In this document: positions 25,720 through 33,588 of the stretch, piece after piece | Numbering within the stretch: the stretch's first letter is position 1 | How the letters are laid out: each line of letters starts with the position of its first letter | NCBI GenBank assembly: GCA_951828535.1 | Contig: OX639990.1 | Span: forward strand, 3,149,300 to 3,213,299 | DNA length: 64,000 bases | Direction: 5' to 3' | Source of the DNA: an uncultured Candidatus Entotheonella sp. | GTDB taxonomy: Bacteria > Tectomicrobia > Entotheonellia > Entotheonellales > Entotheonellaceae | Made by a program: the position numbers and the translations under genes | Notes under the pieces: model-generated | What the model saw: only the letters and a program-made list of their open reading frames with translations | Told to the model about the DNA's origin: nothing | The model's database searches: none

Positions 25720-26334
25720 ATGGCGGTTGACTGGGGAGAGATCGTGACCGGGTTTCAGGGCGCGCTGCAGGACTTGGGTGATTTGCTTTGGGTCCAGCTG
25801 AATGGCATGGAACCCTGGGTGCTGGTGCCGGTCTGCCTGTTCTGCGGCGCATGGGTGGTGCAGTTCCTGGATAGGTTGAGCCAATTTGCGCTGTTCGGCT
25901 GGCTTCGCCTGCTGCGCCGCCTGTGGCTTCTGGGCTTCAGCGGCTGGTGCGTCTTTCCCGGCTGCGGCATGCGCATAAAGGCAAGGCATCGGCTTTGCTA
26001 CAACCATTTCCTCGCGGCCTCGCGCTACGAGTGGGAGCACCGCGATGGCTGGGGCAGGAAGGACAGGCAGGTAAACGCCTTCTACGTCTACGTTCTGGAG
26101 CTTGATGGCGGAAAGGCTCTGTACGCCGGACAGACGCGAAACCTGATGCGTCGGATGCAGGAACACTGCGAGGGAACAACGAAGACGACACGAGGCCGGC
26201 GTCCGGTGCTGGCGTGGTTCGAGCAGATGGCTTCACGCCAGGCGGCGGTAGAGAAGGAAGCGGACCTGAAGCACCGGATCGACACGCAGCCGGACGGGGT
26301 AAGGCGGATGGTGTCGGTGTTTCGGAATCGGTAG
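25720..26334 (+). CDS. Membrane-anchored GIY-YIG nuclease-like protein
   Basis: A 204-residue protein with two hydrophobic helices (about 33-50 and 55-73), a small Cys/His cluster (CVFPGCGMRIKARHRLCYNH, 77-96), and a C-terminal GIY-YIG domain: FYVYVL (121-126), LYAGQTRNLMRRM (134-146) and a distal Glu (Glu178 or Glu180). The motif Tyr124 and Tyr135-Ala-Gly137 replaces GIY-YIG, and Arg140 fits the catalytic Arg. A nuclease domain tied to the inner membrane beside the transfer channel is unusual. Activity is unproven. Confidence 0.65.
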   Translation: MAVDWGEIVTGFQGALQDLGDLLWVQLNGMEPWVLVPVCLFCGAWVVQFLDRLSQFALFGWLRLLRRLWLLGFSGWCVFPGCGMRIKARHRLCYNHFLAASRYEWEHRDGWGRKDRQVNAFYVYVLELDGGKALYAGQTRNLMRRMQEHCEGTTKTTRGRRPVLAWFEQMASRQAAVEKEADLKHRIDTQPDGVRRMVSVFRNR

Positions 26335-26346
26335 AGGGAGAGGCTG

Positions 26347-26766
26347 ATGAGCCATGCGCTGGGACTGAAACAGGACGACATGATGAAAAGCGAACCTACG
26401 ACTCGAGAGTGCAAGTTCGGCGCGGTGGCGCACATGGGGTCGAAGGTGGGCGAGGTGATCCCTTTTTTCGGCAGCTTCCTGGTACCGCTGGCCGTGTGGT
26501 GGCTGTGCCGCGACTCGGTGTTCGTGGAACGGCATGCCCGGGCGTCGATAAATTTTCAATTGTCCATGACCGTCTACTACTGCTTGGCTCTGGGGTATGT
26601 GTTCGTGTACGTGCTGTTCGGCATGTCGCTGCTGATTTTCCTTATGGCGTTCGAGTGGGTGTCGATGCTGAAGGCGGCGCGGCGGGCGGAGGCCGGGGGT
26701 TATTACCAATACCGGATGTGCCTGACGTTCCTGAAGGTGGAGGTGCAAGGAGATGATGCCGAATAG
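26347..26766 (+). CDS. DUF4870-family membrane protein
   Basis: A 139-residue protein with the DUF4870/Tic20-like pattern: VAHMGSKVGEVIPFFGSFLV, then VERHARASINFQLSM, then hydrophobic segments near 79-108. The family is of unknown function and common in bacterial membranes. It is coupled to the next gene, whose ATG at 26753 lies inside its last codons. Confidence 0.7.
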   Translation: MSHALGLKQDDMMKSEPTTRECKFGAVAHMGSKVGEVIPFFGSFLVPLAVWWLCRDSVFVERHARASINFQLSMTVYYCLALGYVFVYVLFGMSLLIFLMAFEWVSMLKAARRAEAGGYYQYRMCLTFLKVEVQGDDAE

Positions 26767-27289
26767 GATCCTTCGGAAAGCCCTGGTGGTCTGTGCTCTC
26801 GCTTTCGGCGTGGGGGTGGCGATCTTGTCCGGTCAAGCGGAAAACAGGTTTCCGACGCCAGAGATTAGGGGCTTTGAGCCGGTTGAGGTCTCTGACGGCA
26901 TCGGCTACGTGATGCGTGCGGAATTGGGGAATACTGGGGAATACGTGGGCCTATCTCTGCTGTGCAGGCGGCCTGGTGAGGTTGAGGCCGGGGCGTACTT
27001 CGGTGGCTTTCCGAGCACGCGGCAACCGGTGCAGCTGGCGGTCAGGGACGCGGCAGGAAGGGTGCAGCGCTTCGGTCCTGTGGTAAGGGGCGGTCCGGAA
27101 GCGGGATTTCACAGTCCGCGAATTACTGGAGCTGCGGAGGTTGAGCGTTTCGTGAACATCGCCCTGCAAGCCGGGTCGCTGGTTTCAAACGGCTACCGGT
27201 CATTCTGGAACCGCGCGAGTGCAGCGGACAACCGGCGGGTACTGGACACGTTTTCTTCGTGTGCAGGGACCGGAGAACAACTGCGATGA
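26753..27289 (+). CDS. Secreted hypothetical protein of the transfer operon
   Basis: A 178-residue protein with an N-terminal hydrophobic segment (ALVVCALAFGVGVAILSG) that is either a signal peptide or an anchor. The remainder is beta-rich with two Cys (near 78 and 171). No family recognised. It overlaps the upstream gene by 14 bp and the traD start by 4 bp (ATGA), so it belongs to the same coupled block. Confidence 0.6.
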   Translation: MMPNRILRKALVVCALAFGVGVAILSGQAENRFPTPEIRGFEPVEVSDGIGYVMRAELGNTGEYVGLSLLCRRPGEVEAGAYFGGFPSTRQPVQLAVRDAAGRVQRFGPVVRGGPEAGFHSPRITGAAEVERFVNIALQAGSLVSNGYRSFWNRASAADNRRVLDTFSSCAGTGEQLR

Positions 27290-29412
27290 AAACGGAAGCA
27301 GGTTACGTGATCGCTGCGGCGGCAGTGAGCGGAATGGTTTTGCTTCCCGTGGTGGCGCCGGGGATCGAAGGCGAAGACTTTCTGGACCCGCGCATCCGGA
27401 TGTACGTGGTGGGATTCGGGATTGTGTGGACATGTTATCGATTGGGGGTGTTTCTGAAAGCCTGGTGGCGGTGGCGCTCCTGGAGGCTGCCGGCGGGGTG
27501 GTCGGTGAAGGCCCCGGAGCTGCCGGTCGAGAGCTTTCGGCGATGGTTCCCCAGGTCGTTGGTTGTTGAGTTTTATTCGTGTCTGCCGCTCAACCTGGCG
27601 AATCGGCTGTACCCGGACAAGGGCATTCTGATTGGGCGGGGGTTTCGTTGGGGTCCGGAGCACACGCAGGAGCTCGAAGACCACCTTCAGGGCGGCCAGG
27701 CGCTGCCGGTCGGCCGGGACGTACGCGGCGGTCACCCGGCGCTGCATGCGGTGGGACGGAAAAGCGAGCTGCCGTTGGTGCTGCCGTGGAGCGAGCTGGT
27801 GGGGCACGTACTGATCGGCGGGACGACGCGGAGCGGCAAGACGCGGCTGCTGGAGCTGATCGTGTCGGAAGCCATCCGCGGGCCGGGGACGGTCATCATC
27901 ATCGACCCCAAGGGGGACGCAGAATTACTAATCCGGACGGCGGCTGAGTGCTACCGAATGGGACGTGAATTTGCCTTCTTCAGCCCGGCGCATGCCGACC
28001 AGTCGGCGAGTTTCAACCCGTTCAGCATGTGCGATACGACGACCGAATTAGCCGCACGGGTACAGGCGTTGATGCCGGGCGGCGGGGGCATGGCCAAGGG
28101 CGATCCATTCTTCACGGAGTACCCGCTGGCGGTGGTCGAGCGGCTGGGCGCGGCACAGCACGCGGTGGGCGACGGGTGGACCATCGAGGGCCTGCACGCG
28201 GTCACCACGATGGTGCCCCCGCTGGACGACCTGGTGGCGCGGTATCTGTACCAGGTGCTTGGCGGCAAGGACAAGCATGTACCGACAGTCGAAGAGCTCA
28301 TGGCGGAATACGCGGCGAAGCGAAGGGAGAAACAGGACCCCCTGGCGGACGCGCTGATCGACGACAAGGAGAAGCCGCGCGACCACTTCGTGCAGGTGAC
28401 GGCCAACCTGGTCCCGGCATTCCGGGGCGTCACCGGCGGCGAGATGGCGCGACTGCTGTCGAGCGAGGATCCGGATCTGACCTGGAAGGGCGTGGTCGAG
28501 GATCGCAAGGTTGTTTACTTCGCCATGTCCTCTCTGTTGTACGGCGAGGTGGCCAACCGTATCGGTCGGGTGATCCTGCAGGACCTGATCGGGTTTCTGG
28601 GCAGGCGGTATGCGCGGGACGATCCGGCAAAGATGACGCCGCTCACCATCCTGGTGGACGAGTTCTCGAACGTGGCGTATCCGGGCTTCATCGATGCGCT
28701 CAACAAGGGCGGCGGCGCTAAGGCCAACATCATGCTGGCGATGCAAAGCCTGGCCGATCCGGAAGCGACGATGGGGAAAGACGGCACGCAGCGGGTACTG
28801 GATAACCTGAACACGCGGGTTTGGTTTCGCCTGACGGACGACGCGACGGCGAAGATGGCGGTCGAAGGTCTGGGGATGACAAGCGTGAGTCGTGAGGAGA
28901 TCAGCCATAGTTTGAGTTTCGGCGGTGGAAGTTCGACCTCGGGGGGATCCCGCGGGGCGGTGCAGTACGTCGACCGGCCGCTCATTCGTCCGGAATGGAT
29001 GACGGGACTGCCGCGCGGCGAGGCTTTCGTGCGCACGCGGGGCGAGAACTGGAAGCTGCGGGTGCCGCTGCTGGAACCGGTGCCCAGGGGCGAACTGGAG
29101 GAAGTGGCCGGGCGCTATGGGCTGGCGATGGTGCTCGCGGAGTTGAAGGGGGAGGCCGAGGCGAAGCAAGAGAGTACGGATACGGACAAGGACATGGCGG
29201 CGGGCCGCAAGTCGGCTTCGGCAAACGGTGCAACCTCGGCGCCGGGAACGAGCGGCGAGAGGCGACAGACGGCCGCCGGGGCGAGAACGGATGGCGTGAG
29301 GCAGGAAACGGCCTCCGCTGTGAAGCTGGAGGACAGCTCCAGCGAGCTGGATGCGGCGTTGGACGTGGAGAACGCCCAGGAAGGGGTGAATCAAGATGCA
29401 ACGGTTGGCTGA
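27286..29412 (+). CDS. traD: Conjugative coupling protein TraD (VirD4-like, SXT/TOL type)
   Basis: A 708-residue ATPase. Two membrane helices lie near 6-24 and 38-58. Walker A GGTTRSGKTRLLE is around residues 177-189 and Walker B TILVDEFSNVAYP around 453-465. The segment DNLNTRVWFRLTDDATA is typical of the SXT-type TraD family. The C-terminal 100 residues are low-complexity. TraD delivers the relaxase-DNA complex to the channel. The ATG overlaps the previous stop. Confidence 0.93.
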   Translation: MKTEAGYVIAAAAVSGMVLLPVVAPGIEGEDFLDPRIRMYVVGFGIVWTCYRLGVFLKAWWRWRSWRLPAGWSVKAPELPVESFRRWFPRSLVVEFYSCLPLNLANRLYPDKGILIGRGFRWGPEHTQELEDHLQGGQALPVGRDVRGGHPALHAVGRKSELPLVLPWSELVGHVLIGGTTRSGKTRLLELIVSEAIRGPGTVIIIDPKGDAELLIRTAAECYRMGREFAFFSPAHADQSASFNPFSMCDTTTELAARVQALMPGGGGMAKGDPFFTEYPLAVVERLGAAQHAVGDGWTIEGLHAVTTMVPPLDDLVARYLYQVLGGKDKHVPTVEELMAEYAAKRREKQDPLADALIDDKEKPRDHFVQVTANLVPAFRGVTGGEMARLLSSEDPDLTWKGVVEDRKVVYFAMSSLLYGEVANRIGRVILQDLIGFLGRRYARDDPAKMTPLTILVDEFSNVAYPGFIDALNKGGGAKANIMLAMQSLADPEATMGKDGTQRVLDNLNTRVWFRLTDDATAKMAVEGLGMTSVSREEISHSLSFGGGSSTSGGSRGAVQYVDRPLIRPEWMTGLPRGEAFVRTRGENWKLRVPLLEPVPRGELEEVAGRYGLAMVLAELKGEAEAKQESTDTDKDMAAGRKSASANGATSAPGTSGERRQTAAGARTDGVRQETASAVKLEDSSSELDAALDVENAQEGVNQDATVG

Positions 29413-29425
29413 AAGAAGCGCGGGG

Positions 29426-29875
29426 ATGACCAGGAAGTTCTGGTTGGTTGCAGCGATCGTGGCACTGGGAGCGTGTACGGCGGTTTCTCAGGAAAGGGAT
29501 CTGTCCAGCCCGTTTTTTGACTGCCCGTTTATCAACTACTTTGACAGCGGGTGCCCGGAGTTGGAGAGGGAGGCCCCGCAGGCGGTGCCCCAGGAGCGGC
29601 CTGAAGCCGAGCGGCCGGCGACGGAAAGAGAGGGCGATGAAGAGAGCGAGTGGGCCGAGGAGAACCCGGAGCTGCTGGTGCCGCTTTTCCCGAGGGAGAG
29701 CCTGGGGCGCGACACACCGGAGCTGTACCGGGTGTTGCTGATGAAACCAACGCTGGAAAATGCGCGTCGGTTCGTGCGCTGGTATTCGCGGCGCATGCAG
29801 CGAATCCAGGAAGTGCAGGAATTGATCGCTCTGGCCGGCGGTGAATTTCTGGCCGCTGGGGCGGCCGCGGAGTAG
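29426..29875 (+). CDS. Lipoprotein, possibly TraF-related
   Basis: A 149-residue protein. MTRKFWLVAAIVALGACT is a lipoprotein signal ending in a lipobox Cys. A Glu/Pro-rich linker and a helical C-terminus (LLMKPTLENARRFVRWYSRR) follow. The helical segment resembles the first helical part of TraF proteins (TPENVRxYLR pattern), but no thioredoxin domain follows, so the link is weak. I use the ATG at 29426 for the clean signal; an ATG at 29396 with a better upstream AAGGGG is possible. Confidence 0.5.
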   Translation: MTRKFWLVAAIVALGACTAVSQERDLSSPFFDCPFINYFDSGCPELEREAPQAVPQERPEAERPATEREGDEESEWAEENPELLVPLFPRESLGRDTPELYRVLLMKPTLENARRFVRWYSRRMQRIQEVQELIALAGGEFLAAGAAAE

Positions 29876-29880
29876 GGCCT

Positions 29881-30882
29881 ATGGCGGAGAGCGGATACGA
29901 GGCGGTGGTAGCGGTGCTGCCGGAGGTCGACCGGCATGGTCGGTATTTCTGGCAGTCGTTTGGCGAGCGCATGCAGGACCGCTTGGAAGGCCTGCCGGCA
30001 ACGGACGGCAAAGGGTCGTTCGTGGACGAATGCCTGCGGGCGGGCGCGGAAGCGGTGCCGATCGCAAGGCGAAATACACTATGGCAGAAGGATGCTCCGG
30101 ACAGTTCGAGGGCCCGTGCGCGGGGCAGGTACGAGCTGCGCATAAAGCTGGGACTGTTCTACGCGGCCAGCCTGCGGTGCTTGGTTCATGGTTTGTCCCG
30201 GCTGCGGGTCAGGTGCGGGGACGCGGAGTGGCACGGTGTGTCGGAACAAGGTCAGTCGTTCAGTGCCTTTGCAGCCGAGCAGAAGGGCGAGGTTGAGGTG
30301 AGTTGGACGGGTGCGGCGGCCGATTTCGGTAAGGCCTGCTTGGCGAGCCAGGTGTTCCTGGCTCCCAAGGAAGCCCTGATGTTGACGCCGAGGCTTGCCG
30401 AGGAGGTGTACAACAACGCATCCCCCGGTCCATCCGGGCTGTTTGCGTTGATGCTGGCGGCAGATGGCCAGGGCGAATCGGAAGGGGTGGATATCGCGGA
30501 GGTATTTCTGCACGCACTTGGCGAAGCTGTGGCGCGGAAGGCGGTAAAGGTCAACAGCAAGATGGGCGGGCATGTCTTCATCACGCCGGAGTTCTGGTTT
30601 CTGACAAACCCGGTGGGCGTAGACTTCATGATCGAAGTGATCGGCAACAGAAGGGGGGAGCGCCGGTATCAGTTTACCCGTCACGAAGTGTATCGGTCGT
30701 TGAGGGAAGGGGGGAATCTTCTGGGAGTTGTCGAGGGGATAGATACTCGCCACTGTGCCCTGAAGTCGAGGCGGTGGCGAAAGCCACTGAAACTTCACGG
30801 ATTGTGTATTGCGGCGGGTGTGCTGTTTTCGGTGCAAAATGCGCCACTGTTTGAGGGAACCGTAAATTTACTGGAGGAGTAA
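29881..30882 (+). CDS. Short MOBH (PFGI-1-class TraI_2) relaxase-like protein
   Basis: A 333-residue protein that lines up by pattern with the PFGI-1-class ICE relaxases. LEGLPATDG (near 37) matches the conserved LLPAT. LGLFYAASLRCLVHGLSRLRV (near 85-105) matches the W-ATF-AGLC-E-HR-LSHL-V block. VFLHALGEAVARKAVKVNSK (near 203-222), then FWFLTNPVGVDF, matches the C-terminal TraI_2_C pattern FLDALR...W-VN...LVWP-aaaD. The GGL motif and HD-type metal residues are not seen, and the length is about half the usual 600 or more. It sits next to traD, where a relaxase is expected. Confidence 0.5.
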   Translation: MAESGYEAVVAVLPEVDRHGRYFWQSFGERMQDRLEGLPATDGKGSFVDECLRAGAEAVPIARRNTLWQKDAPDSSRARARGRYELRIKLGLFYAASLRCLVHGLSRLRVRCGDAEWHGVSEQGQSFSAFAAEQKGEVEVSWTGAAADFGKACLASQVFLAPKEALMLTPRLAEEVYNNASPGPSGLFALMLAADGQGESEGVDIAEVFLHALGEAVARKAVKVNSKMGGHVFITPEFWFLTNPVGVDFMIEVIGNRRGERRYQFTRHEVYRSLREGGNLLGVVEGIDTRHCALKSRRWRKPLKLHGLCIAAGVLFSVQNAPLFEGTVNLLEE

Positions 30883-30886
30883 ATAG

Positions 30887-31681
30887 ATGGAGGCGGGGAG
30901 AGACAAGTTTGGCAAGCCGATGGAACGCGAGCGGGATGGGCACACGGGCGGGGGTCAGTTGTTCATGGTCCGTCGGGAATCCGCCCTGCAGGCAGGGGTG
31001 TTGAGCGCGAAGGGTCACAGTGACAATTACCTGGCGTTCAGGCCGTCGAATTTCTTCATGCGTGTTCTCGGCGATGACGTGTTGCGGCTAAACGAGGCTC
31101 TGTTTGAATTCCGGGGCCAAGGGGTCGAGCACTTGGTGTTAATGGATGACGAGAGCCTGGCGGGATATTACGGGGAACTGAAACGGCGGATGGAAGTCAT
31201 CCGCGACCGGGTTGCCGGCTTAGTCGAGTATTGCAACAAGGGATTCGACGGCACGTTTGAAGAAGCGCAGGAGATGGCGGAACCGTGGCTTGCCGGGGCG
31301 GGAGACGATGCCGGCGAGGGCTCTCAGGAAATGAAGTCGTTCGGGCCGCTGGGGCCGGACGTCTACGCGTCTGTCAGGCAGCGAAACGTGGATGAAGGCG
31401 TGCTGACGGAAGCGGGAAGCGCGGAGGGCTTCGTGGCCTTCCGTTCGTGTCCGTTTTACGGTCGCGTGATTGGGGAGATCGTGTACACGATGAATGACGC
31501 CTTGCGGCGGGTGGAAGATCGCACGCCCCAGTATATCGCGGGGGGACAGGTTGAAGCGGTGCGGAGGTTTTACGTCGGGCTGATGCGGGGGATGAAACCG
31601 CTGCGCAGCGGAATGGATGAGGCGCTGACGTTCTGTCGCGGAAATGTTGATTCGGTCGCGGTCGTTGTCGGGGATTCGTGA
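30887..31681 (+). CDS. Hypothetical protein with internal tandem duplication
   Basis: A 264-residue protein made of two related halves. AGVLSAKGHSDNYLAFRPSN (near 36-55) matches EGVLTEAGSAEGFVAFRSCP (near 168-187). Both continue with a V-GD/GE-hydrophobic-N-AL segment and end in a helix with a Cys. No known family. It starts 4 bp behind the relaxase-like gene and closes the operon; a terminator follows. Confidence 0.6.
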   Translation: MEAGRDKFGKPMERERDGHTGGGQLFMVRRESALQAGVLSAKGHSDNYLAFRPSNFFMRVLGDDVLRLNEALFEFRGQGVEHLVLMDDESLAGYYGELKRRMEVIRDRVAGLVEYCNKGFDGTFEEAQEMAEPWLAGAGDDAGEGSQEMKSFGPLGPDVYASVRQRNVDEGVLTEAGSAEGFVAFRSCPFYGRVIGEIVYTMNDALRRVEDRTPQYIAGGQVEAVRRFYVGLMRGMKPLRSGMDEALTFCRGNVDSVAVVVGDS

Positions 31682-31716
31682 GTCCGCTGGACCCTCAAGC
31701 CTGGCAACCGCAAAGG

Positions 31717-31749
31717 CCGGTATCCCGAGGGTTGGGATGCCGGTTTTTT
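31717..31749 (+). terminator. Rho-independent terminator of the transfer operon
   Basis: CCGGTATCCC pairs with GGGATGCCGG over a short loop and is followed directly by TTTTTT (31744-31749). This is a textbook intrinsic terminator, 35 bp behind the last transfer gene. Confidence 0.85.
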
Positions 31750-32148
31750 CTGTTTGCGCGAGGTGAGATTTGGGTGTATGAAGAGCGGCACAACAAAGAA
31801 CCTCGATTTCATTCTTCATCGAGAGAGTTTTTACGAGGTTCCTTTCTCGAAAGCCGGATTTCATCCTTCATTGGTTCAGTGTTTACCGGCTTTGCTGAAC
31901 CCGGTCGTGATTCTCCACGACCAGCCTTCGGGCAGCGGTTGCATACCCTGCGACCAGACCTTGGGATTGCTCCTTTAACGGGCAACCCAGACTCATCCCT
32001 GCATTCCGCAGGAATTCTCCGCGTAGTCCATTAGGACATTCGCATACAACGTCAGTTCGCTACGTGCTGGTCACGTGCGGCTGCGTATATCGACGACGCC
32101 GTATCTGCGTCTTCAGGATCGCAGAGGTGCGTTTTGAAAGGAGACTCC
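31750..32148 (+). promoter_or_regulatory. ssb upstream region with competing hairpins
   Basis: No convincing gene is present. GAACCTCG (31798-31805) pairs with CGAGGTTC (31834-31841), while CTCGAT (31802-31807) pairs with ATCGAG (31818-31823), the latter trailed by GAGTTTTT. The two pairings exclude each other, as in an attenuator. A 66-codon frame from 31778 has no good ribosome-binding site. Confidence 0.4.
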
Positions 32149-32541
32149 ATGAATAGCGTAAATCTCATTGGTTACGTAACTGGTGGAATCGAACTGCGTT
32201 ACACCGCGAATGGCAATCCCGTAGCGAATTTCGGTATGGCGTTGAACCGGCGCTATCGCCAAGGTGAAGAGGTGAAGCAAGAAACCACGTTCGTCGATCT
32301 GGTCGCCTTCAACAGGACAGCGGAAATTGCCGAGAAATATCTTGGCAAGGGTCGTCCTGTAGCGATCGAGGGTCGTTTGCGTTTCAGAACTTGGGAAACC
32401 GAGGGTGGCGCAAAACGGTCCAAGCTCGAAGTCGTAGTTAACCAGCTGCACCTGATGCCTCGCAACGGCAAGGACGGCAACGGCAGTGAAAATGCTGCTG
32501 AGGACTTCGACGGATCCGTTCCCGAGGAGATCCCGTTCTAG
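32149..32541 (+). CDS. ssb: Single-stranded DNA-binding protein
   Basis: A 130-residue SSB with the OB-fold pattern: NSVNLIGYVTGGIELRYTAN, then ANFGMALNRRYR, then TTFVDLVAFNRTAEIAEKYL, and a disordered acidic tail ending in EEIPF, the partner-binding tip. It coats single-stranded DNA during transfer and replication. GAAAGGAGACTCC precedes the ATG at 32149. Confidence 0.95.
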   Translation: MNSVNLIGYVTGGIELRYTANGNPVANFGMALNRRYRQGEEVKQETTFVDLVAFNRTAEIAEKYLGKGRPVAIEGRLRFRTWETEGGAKRSKLEVVVNQLHLMPRNGKDGNGSENAAEDFDGSVPEEIPF

Positions 32542-32561
32542 TGTTGCGAACCTTATCCGTT

Positions 32562-32598
32562 GAAATGCCCTCACACCCTTGTGGTGTCGGGGCATTTC
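32562..32598 (+). terminator. Strong hairpin after ssb
   Basis: GAAATGCCC at 32562-32570 pairs with GGGCATTTC at 32590-32598, and ACACC pairs with GGTGT inside it. The stem is long and nearly perfect. No U-run follows, so it may act as a processing or stability element rather than an intrinsic terminator. Confidence 0.5.
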
Positions 32599-32629
32599 CG
32601 GATGGTGTCGATCCGTAAAGGAGAACGTC

Positions 32630-33112
32630 ATGAAGAAACAGGTCATGAATATGTTGGCGATCATGCTTGCGGCGGTAATGTTAGTTGGCTGCGCGCAGGT
32701 TTCCAAGGAAGAGGTCGGAGCTATTGTAGGCGCTGGCCTGGGTGGTATTGCCGGGTCCTTCATCGGTGACGGCGGCGGTAAGCTGGTTGCTGTTGGCGTG
32801 GGGACCATGCTCGGCGCGATAATCGGCGGCGAGACTGGCAAGAGTCTGGACCGTGCTGACAAACTTGCGCTTGCGCATGCCCAGCACGACGCGCTTGAGA
32901 AGGGAGAATCCGGGAGCACGACGACCTGGGAAAACCCTGACTCAGGAAATTCCGGGGAAATCGTACCGCAGCCGGCTTACCAGCAGGCTGATGGCACTTA
33001 CTGTCGGGAATTCCAACAGACCATTATCGTTGGCGCCGAAATGCAACCCGCCTACGGTACGGCCTGCAGGCAACCTGACGGGTCCTGGAAGCTTAGTCAG
33101 GCCACTCTGTGA
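32630..33112 (+). CDS. Glycine-zipper lipoprotein (17-kDa surface antigen type)
   Basis: A 160-residue protein with a lipobox (MLAAVMLVGCAQ, lipid Cys near 21) and a glycine-zipper region GAIVGAGLGGIAGSFIGDGG followed by GTMLGAIIGGETGKSLDRAD, as in Rickettsia 17-kDa-antigen-like proteins. The C-terminus (YCREFQQTIIVG, then GTACRQPDGSWKL) is the usual family end. It probably sits in the outer membrane. AAAGGAGAACGTC precedes the ATG. Confidence 0.8.
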   Translation: MKKQVMNMLAIMLAAVMLVGCAQVSKEEVGAIVGAGLGGIAGSFIGDGGGKLVAVGVGTMLGAIIGGETGKSLDRADKLALAHAQHDALEKGESGSTTTWENPDSGNSGEIVPQPAYQQADGTYCREFQQTIIVGAEMQPAYGTACRQPDGSWKLSQATL

Positions 33113-33181
33113 TAACCTGCCCGGTCGTAGTTTGGGGACAGGGCAGATTGGCTGGCTACTGGAACGAAAGGAAACCGGCCT

Positions 33182-33490
33182 ATGGCTGATGAGTTCGTTC
33201 GGATCGGACAGTTTGAGGAATTCTCCACTCGCATGAGTGGGAGTTTCCAGAGTGTCGAAAAGCGGATGGACCAAGGGTTTGCTCACGCCGAAAAGGCGAG
33301 GGAAAACATCCTTGTTCATGTAAATCAACGTTTCGATAGCGTTAATCAACGCTTCGATGGCGTCAATCAACGCATTGACGACCTCAAGGATAGCTTGGAC
33401 AAACGGTGGTCTTTCCAGAGCAGGTTTGTCGTCGGGATGTTCCTGATGATGTTAGCGGCTATGGTGAAGTATCTGTTTTTCGCAAGCTGA
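33182..33490 (+). CDS. Coiled-coil protein with C-terminal membrane anchor
   Basis: A 102-residue protein. The middle is a heptad-like repeat of VNQRFD units (VNQRFDSVNQRFDGVNQRID), and the C-terminus (VVGMFLMMLAAMVKYLFF) is one membrane helix. Such small tail-anchored coiled coils are common on mobile elements; function unknown. GAAAGGAAACCGGCCT precedes the ATG. Confidence 0.65.
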   Translation: MADEFVRIGQFEEFSTRMSGSFQSVEKRMDQGFAHAEKARENILVHVNQRFDSVNQRFDGVNQRIDDLKDSLDKRWSFQSRFVVGMFLMMLAAMVKYLFFAS

Positions 33491-33510
33491 TCGAAGCGTA
33501 ACTGTTTTCA

Positions 33511-33588
33511 GGGCCTCCAGCCCTGTCCACTTCTTTGCAGAGTGGACCGGGGCGGACGCCAACCGGTCTGCTCTGCTGGAGCAGGCCG
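33511..33588 (+). ncRNA. Structured leader, copy A (ahead of the ArdC-like gene)
   Basis: First of five related leaders. GGG...CCC, then GTCCACT/AGTGGAC (33525-33531 with 33541-33547), then ACCGG/CCGGT, then CTGCT/AGCAG, which encloses the GGAG ribosome-binding site. The ATG follows at 33589. Confidence 0.7.

Noticed and set aside
31778-31978. Possible 66-codon gene between the terminator and ssb
   Set aside because: No ribosome-binding site, and the region is better explained by competing hairpins.
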